A stretch of 64,000 nucleotides of DNA from Bacteroidaceae bacterium (GTDB lineage Bacteria > Bacteroidota > Bacteroidia > Bacteroidales > Bacteroidaceae). Shown here piece by piece: positions 57,641 to 64,000 of the stretch. Position 1 is the stretch's first letter. The number at the start of each line of letters is the position of its first letter. The DNA lies in the NCBI GenBank assembly GCA_017464345.1, contig JAFUAH010000007.1:41916-105915 (forward strand), in the 5' to 3' direction. The position numbers were made by a program, and so were the translations under genes. The notes beneath the pieces were generated by a model. That model was not told the DNA's origin and made no database searches. It worked only from the letters and a program-made list of their open reading frames with translations.

Positions 57641-58744
57641 ATGTCACTGAAAGCTGGAATCGTGGGACTGCCCAACGTAGGCAAGTCCACTCTCTTTAAC
57701 TGCCTGTCGAGCGCAAAGGCACAGGCAGCAAATTTTCCTTTTTGTACCATTGATGCCCAGATGGGGCAGGTGAGTGTGCCCGACGAACGACTGACCAAAC
57801 TTGCCGAACTTGTCCACCCCGGGCGCATCGTACCGGCCGTGTGCGACATTGTGGATATTGCAGGTCTCGTGAAGGGTGCCTCGAAGGGTGAGGGTCTGGG
57901 CAACCAGTTCCTGGCCAACATCCGCGAATGCGACGCCATCATCCACGTCCTGCGCTGCTTCGACGATGCCAATATTGTGCATGTTGACGGCTCGGTGAAC
58001 CCCGTGCGCGACAAGGAAATCATCGACATGGAACTGCAACTGAAGGACCTGGAGACCATCGAGAGCCGCATGCAGAAGGTGGAGAAGCAGGCCCGCGTGG
58101 GCGGCGACAAGCAGGCAAAGATAGAACTCCAGGTGCTGGAGGCCTACAAGGCAGCGCTGCTGCAGGGTAAGAGTGCTCGCACGGTGGAGTTTGAGACCGA
58201 GGATGAGCAGCTGGCCGCCAAGAACCTCTTCCTGCTGACCACGAAGCCTGTGCTGTACGTCTGCAACGTCGATGACCAGAGCGCCAAGGACGGCAACGAA
58301 TACACCCGTCGCGTCCAGGAGGCCATCAAGGACGAACAGGCCCAGATGCTCATTATCTCCGCCCAGACGGAGGCCGACATCGCCGAACTGGAGACCTACG
58401 AGGAGAAGCAGATGTTCCTGGAGGACATGGGACTCTCGGAGAGCGGTTGCAACCGCCTCATCAAGGCCATCTACTCGTTGCTGAACCTACAGACGTTCAT
58501 CACCGCCGGCGAGATGGAGGTGAAGGCCTGGACCTTCTGCCGCGGCTGGAAGGCTCCGCAGTGCGCCGGTGTCATCCATACCGACTTCGAGAAGGGCTTC
58601 ATCCGTGCCGAGGTCATCAAGTACGACGACTATATTAAATACGGTAGTGAGACTGCCGTCCGCGAGGCTGGTAAGATGGGCGTCGAGGGCAAGGACTACG
58701 AAGTGCAGGACGGCGACATCATGCACTTTAGATTCAACGTATAA
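57641..58744 (+). CDS. ychF: Redox-regulated ATPase/GTPase YchF (367 aa)
   Basis: The Obg-like G domain begins KAGIVGLPNVGKSTLFNCLS, with DIVDIAGLVKGASKGEGLGN as switch region and a C-terminal TGS-like domain (KAWTFCRGWKAPQCAGVIH, FEKGFIRAEVIKYDDY). YchF family proteins bind ribosomes, prefer ATP, and have been linked to stress responses. The size of 367 aa is close to the E. coli protein (363). The G4 specificity segment reads YVCNVDDQ (N-x-x-D), as expected for the ATP-preferring members. It is probably transcribed from its own promoter. Confidence 0.95.
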   Translation: MSLKAGIVGLPNVGKSTLFNCLSSAKAQAANFPFCTIDAQMGQVSVPDERLTKLAELVHPGRIVPAVCDIVDIAGLVKGASKGEGLGNQFLANIRECDAIIHVLRCFDDANIVHVDGSVNPVRDKEIIDMELQLKDLETIESRMQKVEKQARVGGDKQAKIELQVLEAYKAALLQGKSARTVEFETEDEQLAAKNLFLLTTKPVLYVCNVDDQSAKDGNEYTRRVQEAIKDEQAQMLIISAQTEADIAELETYEEKQMFLEDMGLSESGCNRLIKAIYSLLNLQTFITAGEMEVKAWTFCRGWKAPQCAGVIHTDFEKGFIRAEVIKYDDYIKYGSETAVREAGKMGVEGKDYEVQDGDIMHFRFNV

Positions 58745-58749
58745 TAAGA

Positions 58750-58898
58750 ACGACTACGAATTTCACGAATTAAACGAATTTTAGGATAAATATCTAATCC
58801 GTTTAATCCGCGTAATCGTAATCGTTATAATAAAATCCGCGTAATTGTGGGTCGTAAAAAGAGAATAAATTCGTTTAATTCGTGCAATTCGTAGTCGT
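58750..58898. repeat. 32-bp inverted repeat of the ATTCGTG type between ychF and lgt
   Basis: The arms 58750-58781 and 58867-58898 are complementary at 31 of 32 positions (ACGACTACGAATT start). They surround about 85 bp with further AATCCGCGTAAT repeats. The whole ychF-lgt spacer is made of this element. Confidence 0.9.
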
Positions 58899-58909
58899 AA
58901 AAGTAAGAT

Positions 58910-59749
58910 ATGATAGATTTGTTGTATATTAATTGGAACCCCGACATCTTTGCGTTCCACATCGGGGCGTTCGGAGTGCGCTGGTACTCCCTGTGCTGGG
59001 CCATCGGCCTGTTTAGTGTCTATCTGCTGGAGCACCGGCTCTACAAGGAACAAGGCATTCGTGACGAGAAGTTCGACCCGCTCGTGTTCTACTGCTTCTT
59101 TGGCATCCTGATTGGTGCCCGACTGGGCCACTGCCTGTTCTACGAGCCCGATTACTTCCTCAGCAGCCCCACCCACATGTTGGAAATGATTGTGCCTGCC
59201 AAGATGGGGGCCAACGGTTCGTGGCACTACACAGGCTACGAAGGACTGGCCAGCCACGGCGGCACGCTGGGCCTCATCATCGCCCTCTGGCTCTTCGTGC
59301 GCAAGACGGGCCTGAAGTTCCCGTGGGTGCTCGACAACATCGCCATCGTCACGCCCATCTGTGCCTGTGCCATCCGCATGGGCAACCTCATGAACTCCGA
59401 AATCATCGGCCGGCCCACCGACGTGCCCTGGGCTTTCATCTTCGAACGCGTAGATATGCTTCCGCGCCATCCTGGCCAACTCTACGAGGCTCTGTGTTAC
59501 GCCCTGTTCTTCCTCGTCCACTGGTACTTCTATCGCCGTCAACCGCAGAAGGTCGGCACGGGTTTCTTCTTCGGCCTCTGCCTCTTCCTCATCTTCACCT
59601 CCCGCATCTTCATCGAGTACACCAAGGAGAACCAGGTCGATTTCGAGAACGGCATGCTCTTCAACATGGGTCAGCTGCTCAGCGTCCCCTTCGTCCTCCT
59701 CGGCCTCTGGTGTATATGGCGGAGTAGGGGAGTGGAAGTAAAGAAATAG
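58910..59749 (+). CDS. lgt: Prolipoprotein diacylglyceryl transferase (279 aa)
   Basis: Lgt adds diacylglyceryl to the Cys of lipoprotein precursors in the inner membrane. Multiple membrane segments alternate with the family motifs: WYSLCWAIG, a G-A-R-L-G-H segment (IGARLGHCLFYEP), ASHGGTLGLIIALW, and the signature RMGNLMNSEIIGRPTDVPW, then RHPGQLYEAL. It serves the many lipoproteins in this window (SusD, propeller lipoprotein, OmpA types). It follows a long inverted repeat that separates it from ychF. Confidence 0.96.
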   Translation: MIDLLYINWNPDIFAFHIGAFGVRWYSLCWAIGLFSVYLLEHRLYKEQGIRDEKFDPLVFYCFFGILIGARLGHCLFYEPDYFLSSPTHMLEMIVPAKMGANGSWHYTGYEGLASHGGTLGLIIALWLFVRKTGLKFPWVLDNIAIVTPICACAIRMGNLMNSEIIGRPTDVPWAFIFERVDMLPRHPGQLYEALCYALFFLVHWYFYRRQPQKVGTGFFFGLCLFLIFTSRIFIEYTKENQVDFENGMLFNMGQLLSVPFVLLGLWCIWRSRGVEVKK

Positions 59750-59753
59750 TAAT

Positions 59754-59820
59754 GTATGGACAACAAAATGCAAAAATATCACACTTTTGTTGTCCATACA
59801 CAACAAAATGCTTATCTTTG
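59754..59820 (+). promoter_or_regulatory. Promoter and operator of the second AAA_14/DUF4143 gene
   Basis: An inverted repeat GTATGGACAACAAAA (59754-59768) with its exact complement at 59785-59799. The right arm overlaps the -33 TTG (59790-59792). A direct repeat ACAACAAAATGC (59760-59771 and 59800-59811) follows, and the -7 box is TATCTTTG (59813-59820). The start codon at 59847 lies 26 bp downstream. Confidence 0.75.
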
Positions 59821-59846
59821 CGCATCAACTTGTATATGTGCAAACG

Positions 59847-61055
59847 ATGAAAGCAATCACAAGAAAGTATTATGCTGAAAAAATAGATGCCTGGTTAGGC
59901 AAAGAGACAATAATTGTACTGGTAGGGCAACGCCGTGTCGGCAAAAGTTTTATCTTAAAAGATTTCATACAACGGCATCAGGAGGACTTCGATGCCAATA
60001 TCATTTTTGTCGATAAAGAAAAACATGCGTTCGGATTTATCAAGACATACGAGCAGTTGACCGAGTACATCAGCACACATTTCATAAACGGGAAACATAA
60101 CTATATCCTTATTGATGAAATACAGGACATCGACGGGTGGGAACATGCCATCCGTAGTTTCCGTAGTGAAGAAAATACAGACATCATCATTACGGGCAGT
60201 AATTCGCGTATGTTGTCCAGCGACCTAAGCACACTCCTTAGTGGACGGTATCATGAAATATATGTCCAAAGCCTTAGTTACACCGAATTTCTCTTATTCC
60301 ACGATTTGCCCGATAACGATGCTTCTTTACAAGCCTATCTGAACTATGGTGGAATGCCAGGCCTGAAGGTTATAGGGATAAATGAGGATGAGCAAATATG
60401 GGAATACCTGCGAAGTGTGTTCAATACCGTCATGCTGAAAGATGTCATCGAACGTCACCGAATCAGAAATATTCCCTTCCTGAACAACCTTGTAGCATTC
60501 CTTGCCGACAGTATTGGGAAACTCAATTCCGCCAGAAGTATCAGCAACTATATGAAGTCGCAGAAACAAGATATTTCCACCAACGTCATTCTTGACTACA
60601 CTTCTTATTTTGCAGAATCATATTTGCTACACGAAGTCAAGAGGTACGACATCCACGGAAAGCGGTTGTTCGAAAGCAATCAGAAAGTCTATTTTGGCGA
60701 CATAGGACTGAGGAACTTTATTGCTGGCGGAGAACGAGAAACGGACATCGAAAAGGTGATTGAGAACGTGGTTTTCCAACATCTTCTTCGCCTTGGTTAC
60801 AAAGTCTATGTTGGCGACTTGCGTGCAGGCGAGATAGATTTTGTATGTCAGAAGCCTAATGCGGTTAAATACATACAAGTGGCTTATCTCATCGACTCTG
60901 ACGAAACGCGTAAGCGGGAGTTTGGCAGACTGCAAGATATCAAGGACAATTATCCTAAATATGTCATATCCCTGACACCTTTGGTCCAACAACGTGACTA
61001 CGAAGGTATCACCCATGTTGGCCTCCGGGAGTTCCTGACCAATGGATTGCCTTAA
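59847..61055 (+). CDS. AAA_14/DUF4143 ATPase (402 aa)
   Basis: Walker A IVLVGQRRVGKSFILKDF, Walker B NYILIDEIQDIDGWEHAI, sensor ITGSNSRMLSSDLSTLLSGR, then the DUF4143 marks YVQSLSYTEFLLFHDL, VYFGDIGLRNFIAG and the nuclease-like LRAGEIDFVCQK. It is in the same family as the protein at 47823-48995 but diverged, with only general similarity. The start at MKAITRKYY was chosen because an upstream in-frame Met would fall inside the promoter. A role is not established; fusion of an AAA ATPase to a nuclease-like fold and an operator of its own suggest an autoregulated selfish or defence-type gene. Confidence 0.87.
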   Translation: MKAITRKYYAEKIDAWLGKETIIVLVGQRRVGKSFILKDFIQRHQEDFDANIIFVDKEKHAFGFIKTYEQLTEYISTHFINGKHNYILIDEIQDIDGWEHAIRSFRSEENTDIIITGSNSRMLSSDLSTLLSGRYHEIYVQSLSYTEFLLFHDLPDNDASLQAYLNYGGMPGLKVIGINEDEQIWEYLRSVFNTVMLKDVIERHRIRNIPFLNNLVAFLADSIGKLNSARSISNYMKSQKQDISTNVILDYTSYFAESYLLHEVKRYDIHGKRLFESNQKVYFGDIGLRNFIAGGERETDIEKVIENVVFQHLLRLGYKVYVGDLRAGEIDFVCQKPNAVKYIQVAYLIDSDETRKREFGRLQDIKDNYPKYVISLTPLVQQRDYEGITHVGLREFLTNGLP

Positions 61056-61083
61056 ATGGTTTTCAAATACTCTTTAAATTAAA

Positions 61084-62151
61084 ATGAAATGCACCATGAA
61101 TAAGAGATTTATCCTCTGCTGCTTTGCCCTCGTATGTGCCATAATTAGCATGGCGCAGGGCAAAGCCTACAACTTCACCAATCAGGTGACATTTACAAAA
61201 TCCGGTTCGGGAGAGATTACACGATTCATCGGCATAATGCCCGTTCCGCAATCCGATGAATACCAAACGGTAAGGAACTTCACCTGCTCCCACGGAAATA
61301 TCATGGAAGATGCTAACTACGGAAACAAGGCACTCCTGTTTGACACAAATGAATTTCCCGGCCAGACACTCACGATGAAGACGAACTTCGATGTCATGAC
61401 CAATGTGGTCAGCGTGGATTTCTCGAAGGTGAAAATCAAGGACTATGATTCAAATAGTGAGGCTTGTAAGCAGCATTTGGGCAACCGTGGGGAGTACATT
61501 AATATCACTCACCCCTACATCGTGCGTACGGGCGACGAACTGTGGAGCCAGTCGAGTGACATCATCGACTACGCCCGCCGGTGCTATGAATACGTGGCCT
61601 CTCACTTCCGCTATATCAACGGCTCGTTCCGTACCCTGCAACAGATATTGGACGAAGGGGGAGGCGAATGTGGTGATTTCTCAACACTGGTGGTCAATCT
61701 TCTCCGCTACAAAGGCATCCCTTCACGCCACATCATTTGCCTGAAACTCAACGGAGTATGCCACGTGTGGGCTGACTTCTACATCGAGGGCTATGGATGG
61801 ATTCCACTGGATGCACAGATGAAAAACGCCAACCCCAGAAGTGACTACTTTGGCAAGTACAATGGTGAGTGCATCGTCGTGGCCAAAGACTTCTCGTACG
61901 ACTACGCGGAAGTGGATTTCGACATGGACTTCCTGCAAACCTATTATTACTGGTATTGGTACAATGGTACCACAACCTCCATCAATGGGCAACATACCAC
62001 CAAGAACAACGGACAGGCAACAGGGCTTGACAATATTTCCGCATCTAATGCTACAACCCCATCAGGGACTTACAGCCTCTCAGGAATGCACGTGAATCCT
62101 CAAATAAAGGGCATAGTCATCAAAGATGGCAAGAAGATACTGAATCGATGA
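61084..62151 (+). CDS. Secreted transglutaminase-like protein with type IX-style tail (355 aa)
   Basis: Signal peptide (ending ISMAQ). The transglutaminase-like core shows the triad C196 (GGGECGDFSTL), H227 (VCHVWADFY) and D243 (GWIPLDAQ). A preceding beta domain (about 30-150) is typical of transglutaminase-like secreted proteins. The last 35 residues (SGTYSLSGMHV...IKGIVIKDGKKILNR) are a sorting tail of the kind seen on the surface proteins at the left of the window. Such enzymes often act as proteases or cross-linkers on the cell surface; the substrate is unknown. It lies 28 bp after the ATPase gene. A second Met at residue 5 (61096) is also a possible start. Confidence 0.85.
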   Translation: MKCTMNKRFILCCFALVCAIISMAQGKAYNFTNQVTFTKSGSGEITRFIGIMPVPQSDEYQTVRNFTCSHGNIMEDANYGNKALLFDTNEFPGQTLTMKTNFDVMTNVVSVDFSKVKIKDYDSNSEACKQHLGNRGEYINITHPYIVRTGDELWSQSSDIIDYARRCYEYVASHFRYINGSFRTLQQILDEGGGECGDFSTLVVNLLRYKGIPSRHIICLKLNGVCHVWADFYIEGYGWIPLDAQMKNANPRSDYFGKYNGECIVVAKDFSYDYAEVDFDMDFLQTYYYWYWYNGTTTSINGQHTTKNNGQATGLDNISASNATTPSGTYSLSGMHVNPQIKGIVIKDGKKILNR

Positions 62152-62228
62152 AAGGCAAGCCTATCTCTGCATTCTTTCTCCGTTTTACTACGAAAGCGTA
62201 CTAAAGGAACGATTACACTGCTCCCAAA

Positions 62229-62260
62229 TTTGGCTTTTCGCTCGGTTAATTGTATCTTTG
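62229..62260 (+). promoter_or_regulatory. Promoter of the DUF3791-DUF3990 trio
   Basis: TTTG (62229-62232), 20-bp spacer, TATCTTTG (62253-62260). The first start codon is 28 bp downstream (62289). Confidence 0.75.
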
Positions 62261-62288
62261 CACACAGAATTGATATGAAAATTATACC

Positions 62289-62513
62289 ATGGGCTATAAT
62301 ATGCAGGATAAACTGGAATGGACGATTATTTTCGTACGAGAGTTCGGACGAAAGTATGGTCTGACTATGAAACAAGCCTTTAACTACCTAAGCCGTTTTA
62401 AGGGCATTGACTTTGTTGACCGCAATTATGCCTATGTTCATACACAGTCTTACGCCTCCATGTTGAATGATATAGCAGAATATTGCCATCGGAAAGGAGG
62501 CGCGTTGATATGA
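62289..62513 (+). CDS. DUF3791-type small protein, first of a coupled trio (74 aa)
   Basis: A small cytoplasmic protein: LEWTIIFVREFGRKYGLTMK, FNYLSRFKGIDFVDRNY, then YVHTQSYASMLNDIAEYCHR. The final H-T-x-x-x-x-x-x-x-x-D-I segment fits DUF3791. It ends with ATGA overlapping the start of the DUF3990 gene, with a strong Shine-Dalgarno GGAAAGGAGG (62491-62500) inside its 3' end. Such a purine-rich site is uncommon in Bacteroidales and suggests that the DUF3990 start is controlled by coupling. A neutralising partner for the next protein is an inference. Confidence 0.72.
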   Translation: MGYNMQDKLEWTIIFVREFGRKYGLTMKQAFNYLSRFKGIDFVDRNYAYVHTQSYASMLNDIAEYCHRKGGALI

Positions 62514-62983
62514 TTTTGTATCATGGCTCAAACGTAGAGTTTGCAGAGATTGATTTGATGAAATCCAAACCTAACAAAGATTTTGGCCAAGGATTTTATC
62601 TCTCGGATACTTATGTTCAGGCTATGGATATGGCAAAGGTCAAGGTTGAACAACTGGAAACAGGTGCTCCCATTGTGATGACTTACGAAATAAAGGAAGA
62701 GGATCTATCTCTACTTCGCGTTCTACGCTTTAATAATTATTCGGAAGAATGGGCTAAGTTTATCCTTTTAAACAGAAACAATTCCACCCATCAACCCGTC
62801 CACGATTACGACGTAGTTATTGGCCCTATAGCAAACGACCGGGTAGGTGCACAACTTTGGAAGTATGAAAACAGGATGATAGATCTTCCGACATTGGTAA
62901 ACAATCTTCGTTACATGAAGGGGGTAACCATTCAGTATTTCTTTGGCACAGAGCGTGCAATAAAAATGTTGCAACGTCTATGA
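62510..62983 (+). CDS. DUF3990 protein, ADP-ribosyltransferase-like (157 aa)
   Basis: It begins MILYHGSNVEFAEIDL with His5-Gly, followed by KDFGQGFYLSDTYVQAMDMA, which is the H...Y pattern of the ADP-ribosyltransferase fold (DUF3990, PF13151). The C-terminal VTIQYFFGTERAIKMLQRL supplies Q142 and E148, in the place of the third conserved motif. The protein is cytoplasmic and uncoupled from any secretion signal. It overlaps the DUF3791 gene by ATGA (4 bp) and the following gene by ATGA as well, so the three are translated as one unit. A toxin, effector or defence enzyme is the likely role, inferred from fold and layout only. Confidence 0.75.
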   Translation: MILYHGSNVEFAEIDLMKSKPNKDFGQGFYLSDTYVQAMDMAKVKVEQLETGAPIVMTYEIKEEDLSLLRVLRFNNYSEEWAKFILLNRNNSTHQPVHDYDVVIGPIANDRVGAQLWKYENRMIDLPTLVNNLRYMKGVTIQYFFGTERAIKMLQRL

Positions 62984-63201
62984 GTGAGCAAGAGCAAATG
63001 AAAATGGACATGGTGAAGAATTTGGCTCTATTACTGATAGAACAAGATTCGACATTGACTATGGAGCATGCATTGTCCATCGTCTTCAATTCTGATACTT
63101 ACCAAAAACTTATGGTTGATGATACAAGATTGTATTATCAAAGTCCACGGTACGTTTTTTCTTTCCTCGATAATGAATTGAAGATTGGCAAACTCATTTA
63201 A
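62980..63201 (+). CDS. Small hypothetical protein, third of the coupled trio (73 aa)
   Basis: MSEQEQMKMDMVKNLALLLI is followed by EQDSTLTMEHALSIVFNSDT and LYYQSPRYVFSFLDNELK. It is predicted to be helical, with no signal peptide, membrane segment or zinc-binding cysteines. It overlaps the DUF3990 stop by 4 bp. It may serve as a partner or chaperone of the DUF3990 protein, but no family was recognised with certainty. Confidence 0.65.
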   Translation: MSEQEQMKMDMVKNLALLLIEQDSTLTMEHALSIVFNSDTYQKLMVDDTRLYYQSPRYVFSFLDNELKIGKLI

Positions 63202-63385
63202 CTTTTCTCTAAATCACGAAATTACTAAACCACTAAACATACCCCTATGGCAAAAGCGGAAGGTCTCACCCCGAATTTAATCTTCACATCTTCCTTTTTG
63301 ATGTTCGAAATTCTTGAAAAATAGTGCTTTTGAACATTTTACTTCCTTTGATTTTATTCTCTATTCAAATATTTCTTTTTCAAAA

Positions 63386-63417
63386 TTTGCCTATTATCGA
63401 ATAAGTCTCTATCTTTG
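63386..63417 (+). promoter_or_regulatory. Promoter of the structured RNA
   Basis: TTTG (63386-63389), 20-bp spacer, TATCTTTG (63410-63417), a full consensus match. The start is expected near 63424. Confidence 0.75.
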
Positions 63418-63423
63418 CAGTGG

Positions 63424-63600
63424 TAGTCGGAGGACTATCCATCTTATTTGCTCAATCTCTCTGTTGAACTGCGACCTCATCTGAGACATAAAGAGCATAT
63501 CAAAAACGCATTGGAGTTACGCGCATAGCGTAGACTTCACCCATAGCGTTTTTGAGGTTGTCGCAGACCTAACAGAGAGTATGGACGGTCTGCGCTTTTT
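63424..63600 (+). ncRNA. Rod-like structured RNA of about 175 nt, class unknown
   Basis: The two halves pair in nested stems. 63433-63442 pairs with 63581-63590 (GACTATCCAT, one mismatch and one G-U), 63457-63465 with 63571-63579 (CTCTCTGTT), 63469-63475 with 63560-63566 (CTGCGAC), 63501-63509 with 63546-63554 (CAAAAACGC), and a terminal hairpin TACGC/GCGTA lies at 63518-63532. The lower part has a 14-nt asymmetric bulge, the upper part a 21-nt one. TTTTT follows at 63596. Such a rod is compatible with a 6S-like RNA or a structured leader of the next gene. No known family motif was recognised, so the class is left open. Confidence 0.65.
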
Positions 63601-63656
63601 CTATGTAAATAGGTTTGTACAGATTTTCCTCAAAAGACTGAAAATAAAAACGTACA

Positions 63657-63863
63657 ATGGAAAAGTCGAAAGTTGATACATTTATTCTTACAAACTTCGA
63701 ATGCTTTGCATCAGAAGACATACCTTCTATCCGTCTTCGTCTTGAACACGCAGACGAGAGTAAATGGACAGAAATCTCATGTACAAATTTCCATGAACCA
63801 CAGACAGCCCTTATGCTCTCTATTTTTGGCGGTCCTATTGGGGTAGATCGTATTTATATATAG
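63657..63863 (+). pseudogene. TM2-domain protein gene truncated by an IS element
   Basis: The reading frame MEKSKVDTFILTNFECFASE...LMLSIFGGPIGVDRIYI is the N-terminal part of a Bacteroidetes TM2-domain protein, up to the conserved GVDRIY that precedes the second membrane segment. It then stops at TAG formed at the junction with the IS end (63861-63863). Intact relatives continue with a Gly-rich turn and another membrane helix. It is preceded by the structured RNA. If the IS is excised or the sequence is completed beyond it, the remaining half should be found on the far side. Confidence 0.75.
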
Positions 63864-63901
63864 TGGTGTCCGCTAAAACTTTTTGAACCCTATATAAATT
63901 T

Positions 63902-63936
63902 AGGTCGAGTCCCTCGCTTGGAACTCGACCTTTTTT
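63902..63936 (+). terminator. Terminator-type hairpin inside the IS left end
   Basis: AGGTCGAGT (63902-63910) pairs with ACTCGACCT (63923-63931), 12-nt loop, followed by a T-run to 63936. It would shield the transposase gene from transcription coming from the TM2 side. Confidence 0.75.
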
Positions 63937-63938
63937 GT

Positions 63939-63946
63939 TACCTTTG
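63939..63946 (+). promoter_or_regulatory. -7 promoter box of the IS transposase
   Basis: TACCTTTG fits TAnnTTTG, 24 bp upstream of the start at 63971. Confidence 0.55.
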
Positions 63947-63970
63947 TTTTTACCACAAAACATCAATAAC

Positions 63971-64000
63971 ATGAACAAAGGTACACATTTTATCGGACAG
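63971..64000 (+). CDS. Start of an IS4-like transposase (partial, 10 codons)
   Basis: The visible part is MNKGTHFIGQ. This N-terminus is typical of an IS4-family transposase frequent in Prevotella and Bacteroides. Only ten codons are in the window, so the call rests on those residues, the upstream promoter and hairpin, and the junction that truncates the TM2 gene. Confidence 0.55.
   Translation, partial: MNKGTHFIGQ

Larger units (their letters stand above)
63202..63656. other. Intergenic region with a structured RNA, upstream of the broken TM2 gene
   Basis: 455 bp. Bases 63202-63385 are AT-rich with no feature supported. A promoter (63386-63417) leads into a strongly folded RNA (63424-63600), followed by 50 bp of AT-rich sequence with no obvious terminator beyond the T-run at 63596-63600. 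Confidence 0.6.
63864..64000 (+). mobile_element. Left end of an IS4-like insertion sequence (partial)
   Basis: The sequence after the TM2 junction (TGGTGTCCGCTAAAACTTTT...) has the look of an IS left end. An internal terminator-type hairpin (63902-63931, AGGTCGAGT/ACTCGACCT, followed by TTTTT) is a common device to stop read-in. A promoter box TACCTTTG (63939-63946) follows, then a start codon at 63971. The right end lies outside the window, so the family rests on the transposase N-terminus only. Confidence 0.65.

Overview
The window is chromosomal DNA of a member of the Bacteroidales, most likely Prevotellaceae. This rests on the SusC/SusD pair, the long type-IX-style sorted surface proteins, the Bacteroidetes promoter grammar (TTTG, 19-20 bp, TAnnTTTG) in front of most transcription units, and housekeeping proteins such as DUF2851, the three-subunit fumarate reductase and a 479-aa LepB. 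No rRNA, tRNA or CRISPR array was seen. The species cannot be named from the sequence.

Layout. 1-9.9 kb: secreted and surface proteins, namely the 3' end of a sorted protein, a small 58-aa peptide gene, a 1379-aa duplicated surface protein, and a unit of a PQQ-type propeller lipoprotein, an esterase and a BNR-propeller enzyme. 10.1-19.9 kb: a polysaccharide utilisation locus (SusC, SusD, GH85 endo-beta-N-acetylglucosaminidase) whose transcript appears to run into comM. 20-26.8 kb: an OmpA/TPR lipoprotein with a thioredoxin-fold lipoprotein, then dapB-lepB-wbqC-M16 peptidase. 26.9-33.2 kb: DUF2851, a thioesterase and dprA, then paralogous lipoproteins, a cyclophilin, a glycosyltransferase and a TonB-domain protein. 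33.3-37.3 kb: fumarate reductase (C-A-B), with a four-helix-bundle gene between A and B. 37.8-45.3 kb: mnmG, a parS-like site, apt, uvrC, dtd, mazG, deoC and an OmpA lipoprotein. 45.5-62.1 kb: polyprenyl synthase, an outer-membrane barrel, two AAA_14/DUF4143 ATPases, polA, a second four-helix-bundle gene, a GH27 alpha-galactosidase, gdhA, ychF, lgt and a transglutaminase. 62.2-64 kb: a DUF3791/DUF3990 trio, a strongly structured RNA, and a TM2-domain gene cut by an IS element that runs off the window.

Most unusual signals. (1) A C-rich palindromic element, present as inverted doublets, sits inside the open reading frames of mnmG, an M16 peptidase and wbqC. A single copy lies in comM, another between dtd and mazG, and a different element lies in polA. 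All the frames stay open, which recalls Rickettsia palindromic elements or REPINs. (2) Both four-helix-bundle genes are flanked by arrays of octamers of the form CGNNNNNN; one array is 13 contiguous octamers. (3) A rod-like RNA of about 175 nt has its own promoter at 63.4 kb. (4) A DUF3990 (ADP-ribosyltransferase-like) gene is translationally coupled to two small genes. (5) Each AAA_14/DUF4143 gene has its own palindromic operator placed over its promoter. (6) Operon spacers are filled with private 7-mer arrays, and 3' ends carry palindromes related to CCCGTACAGG.
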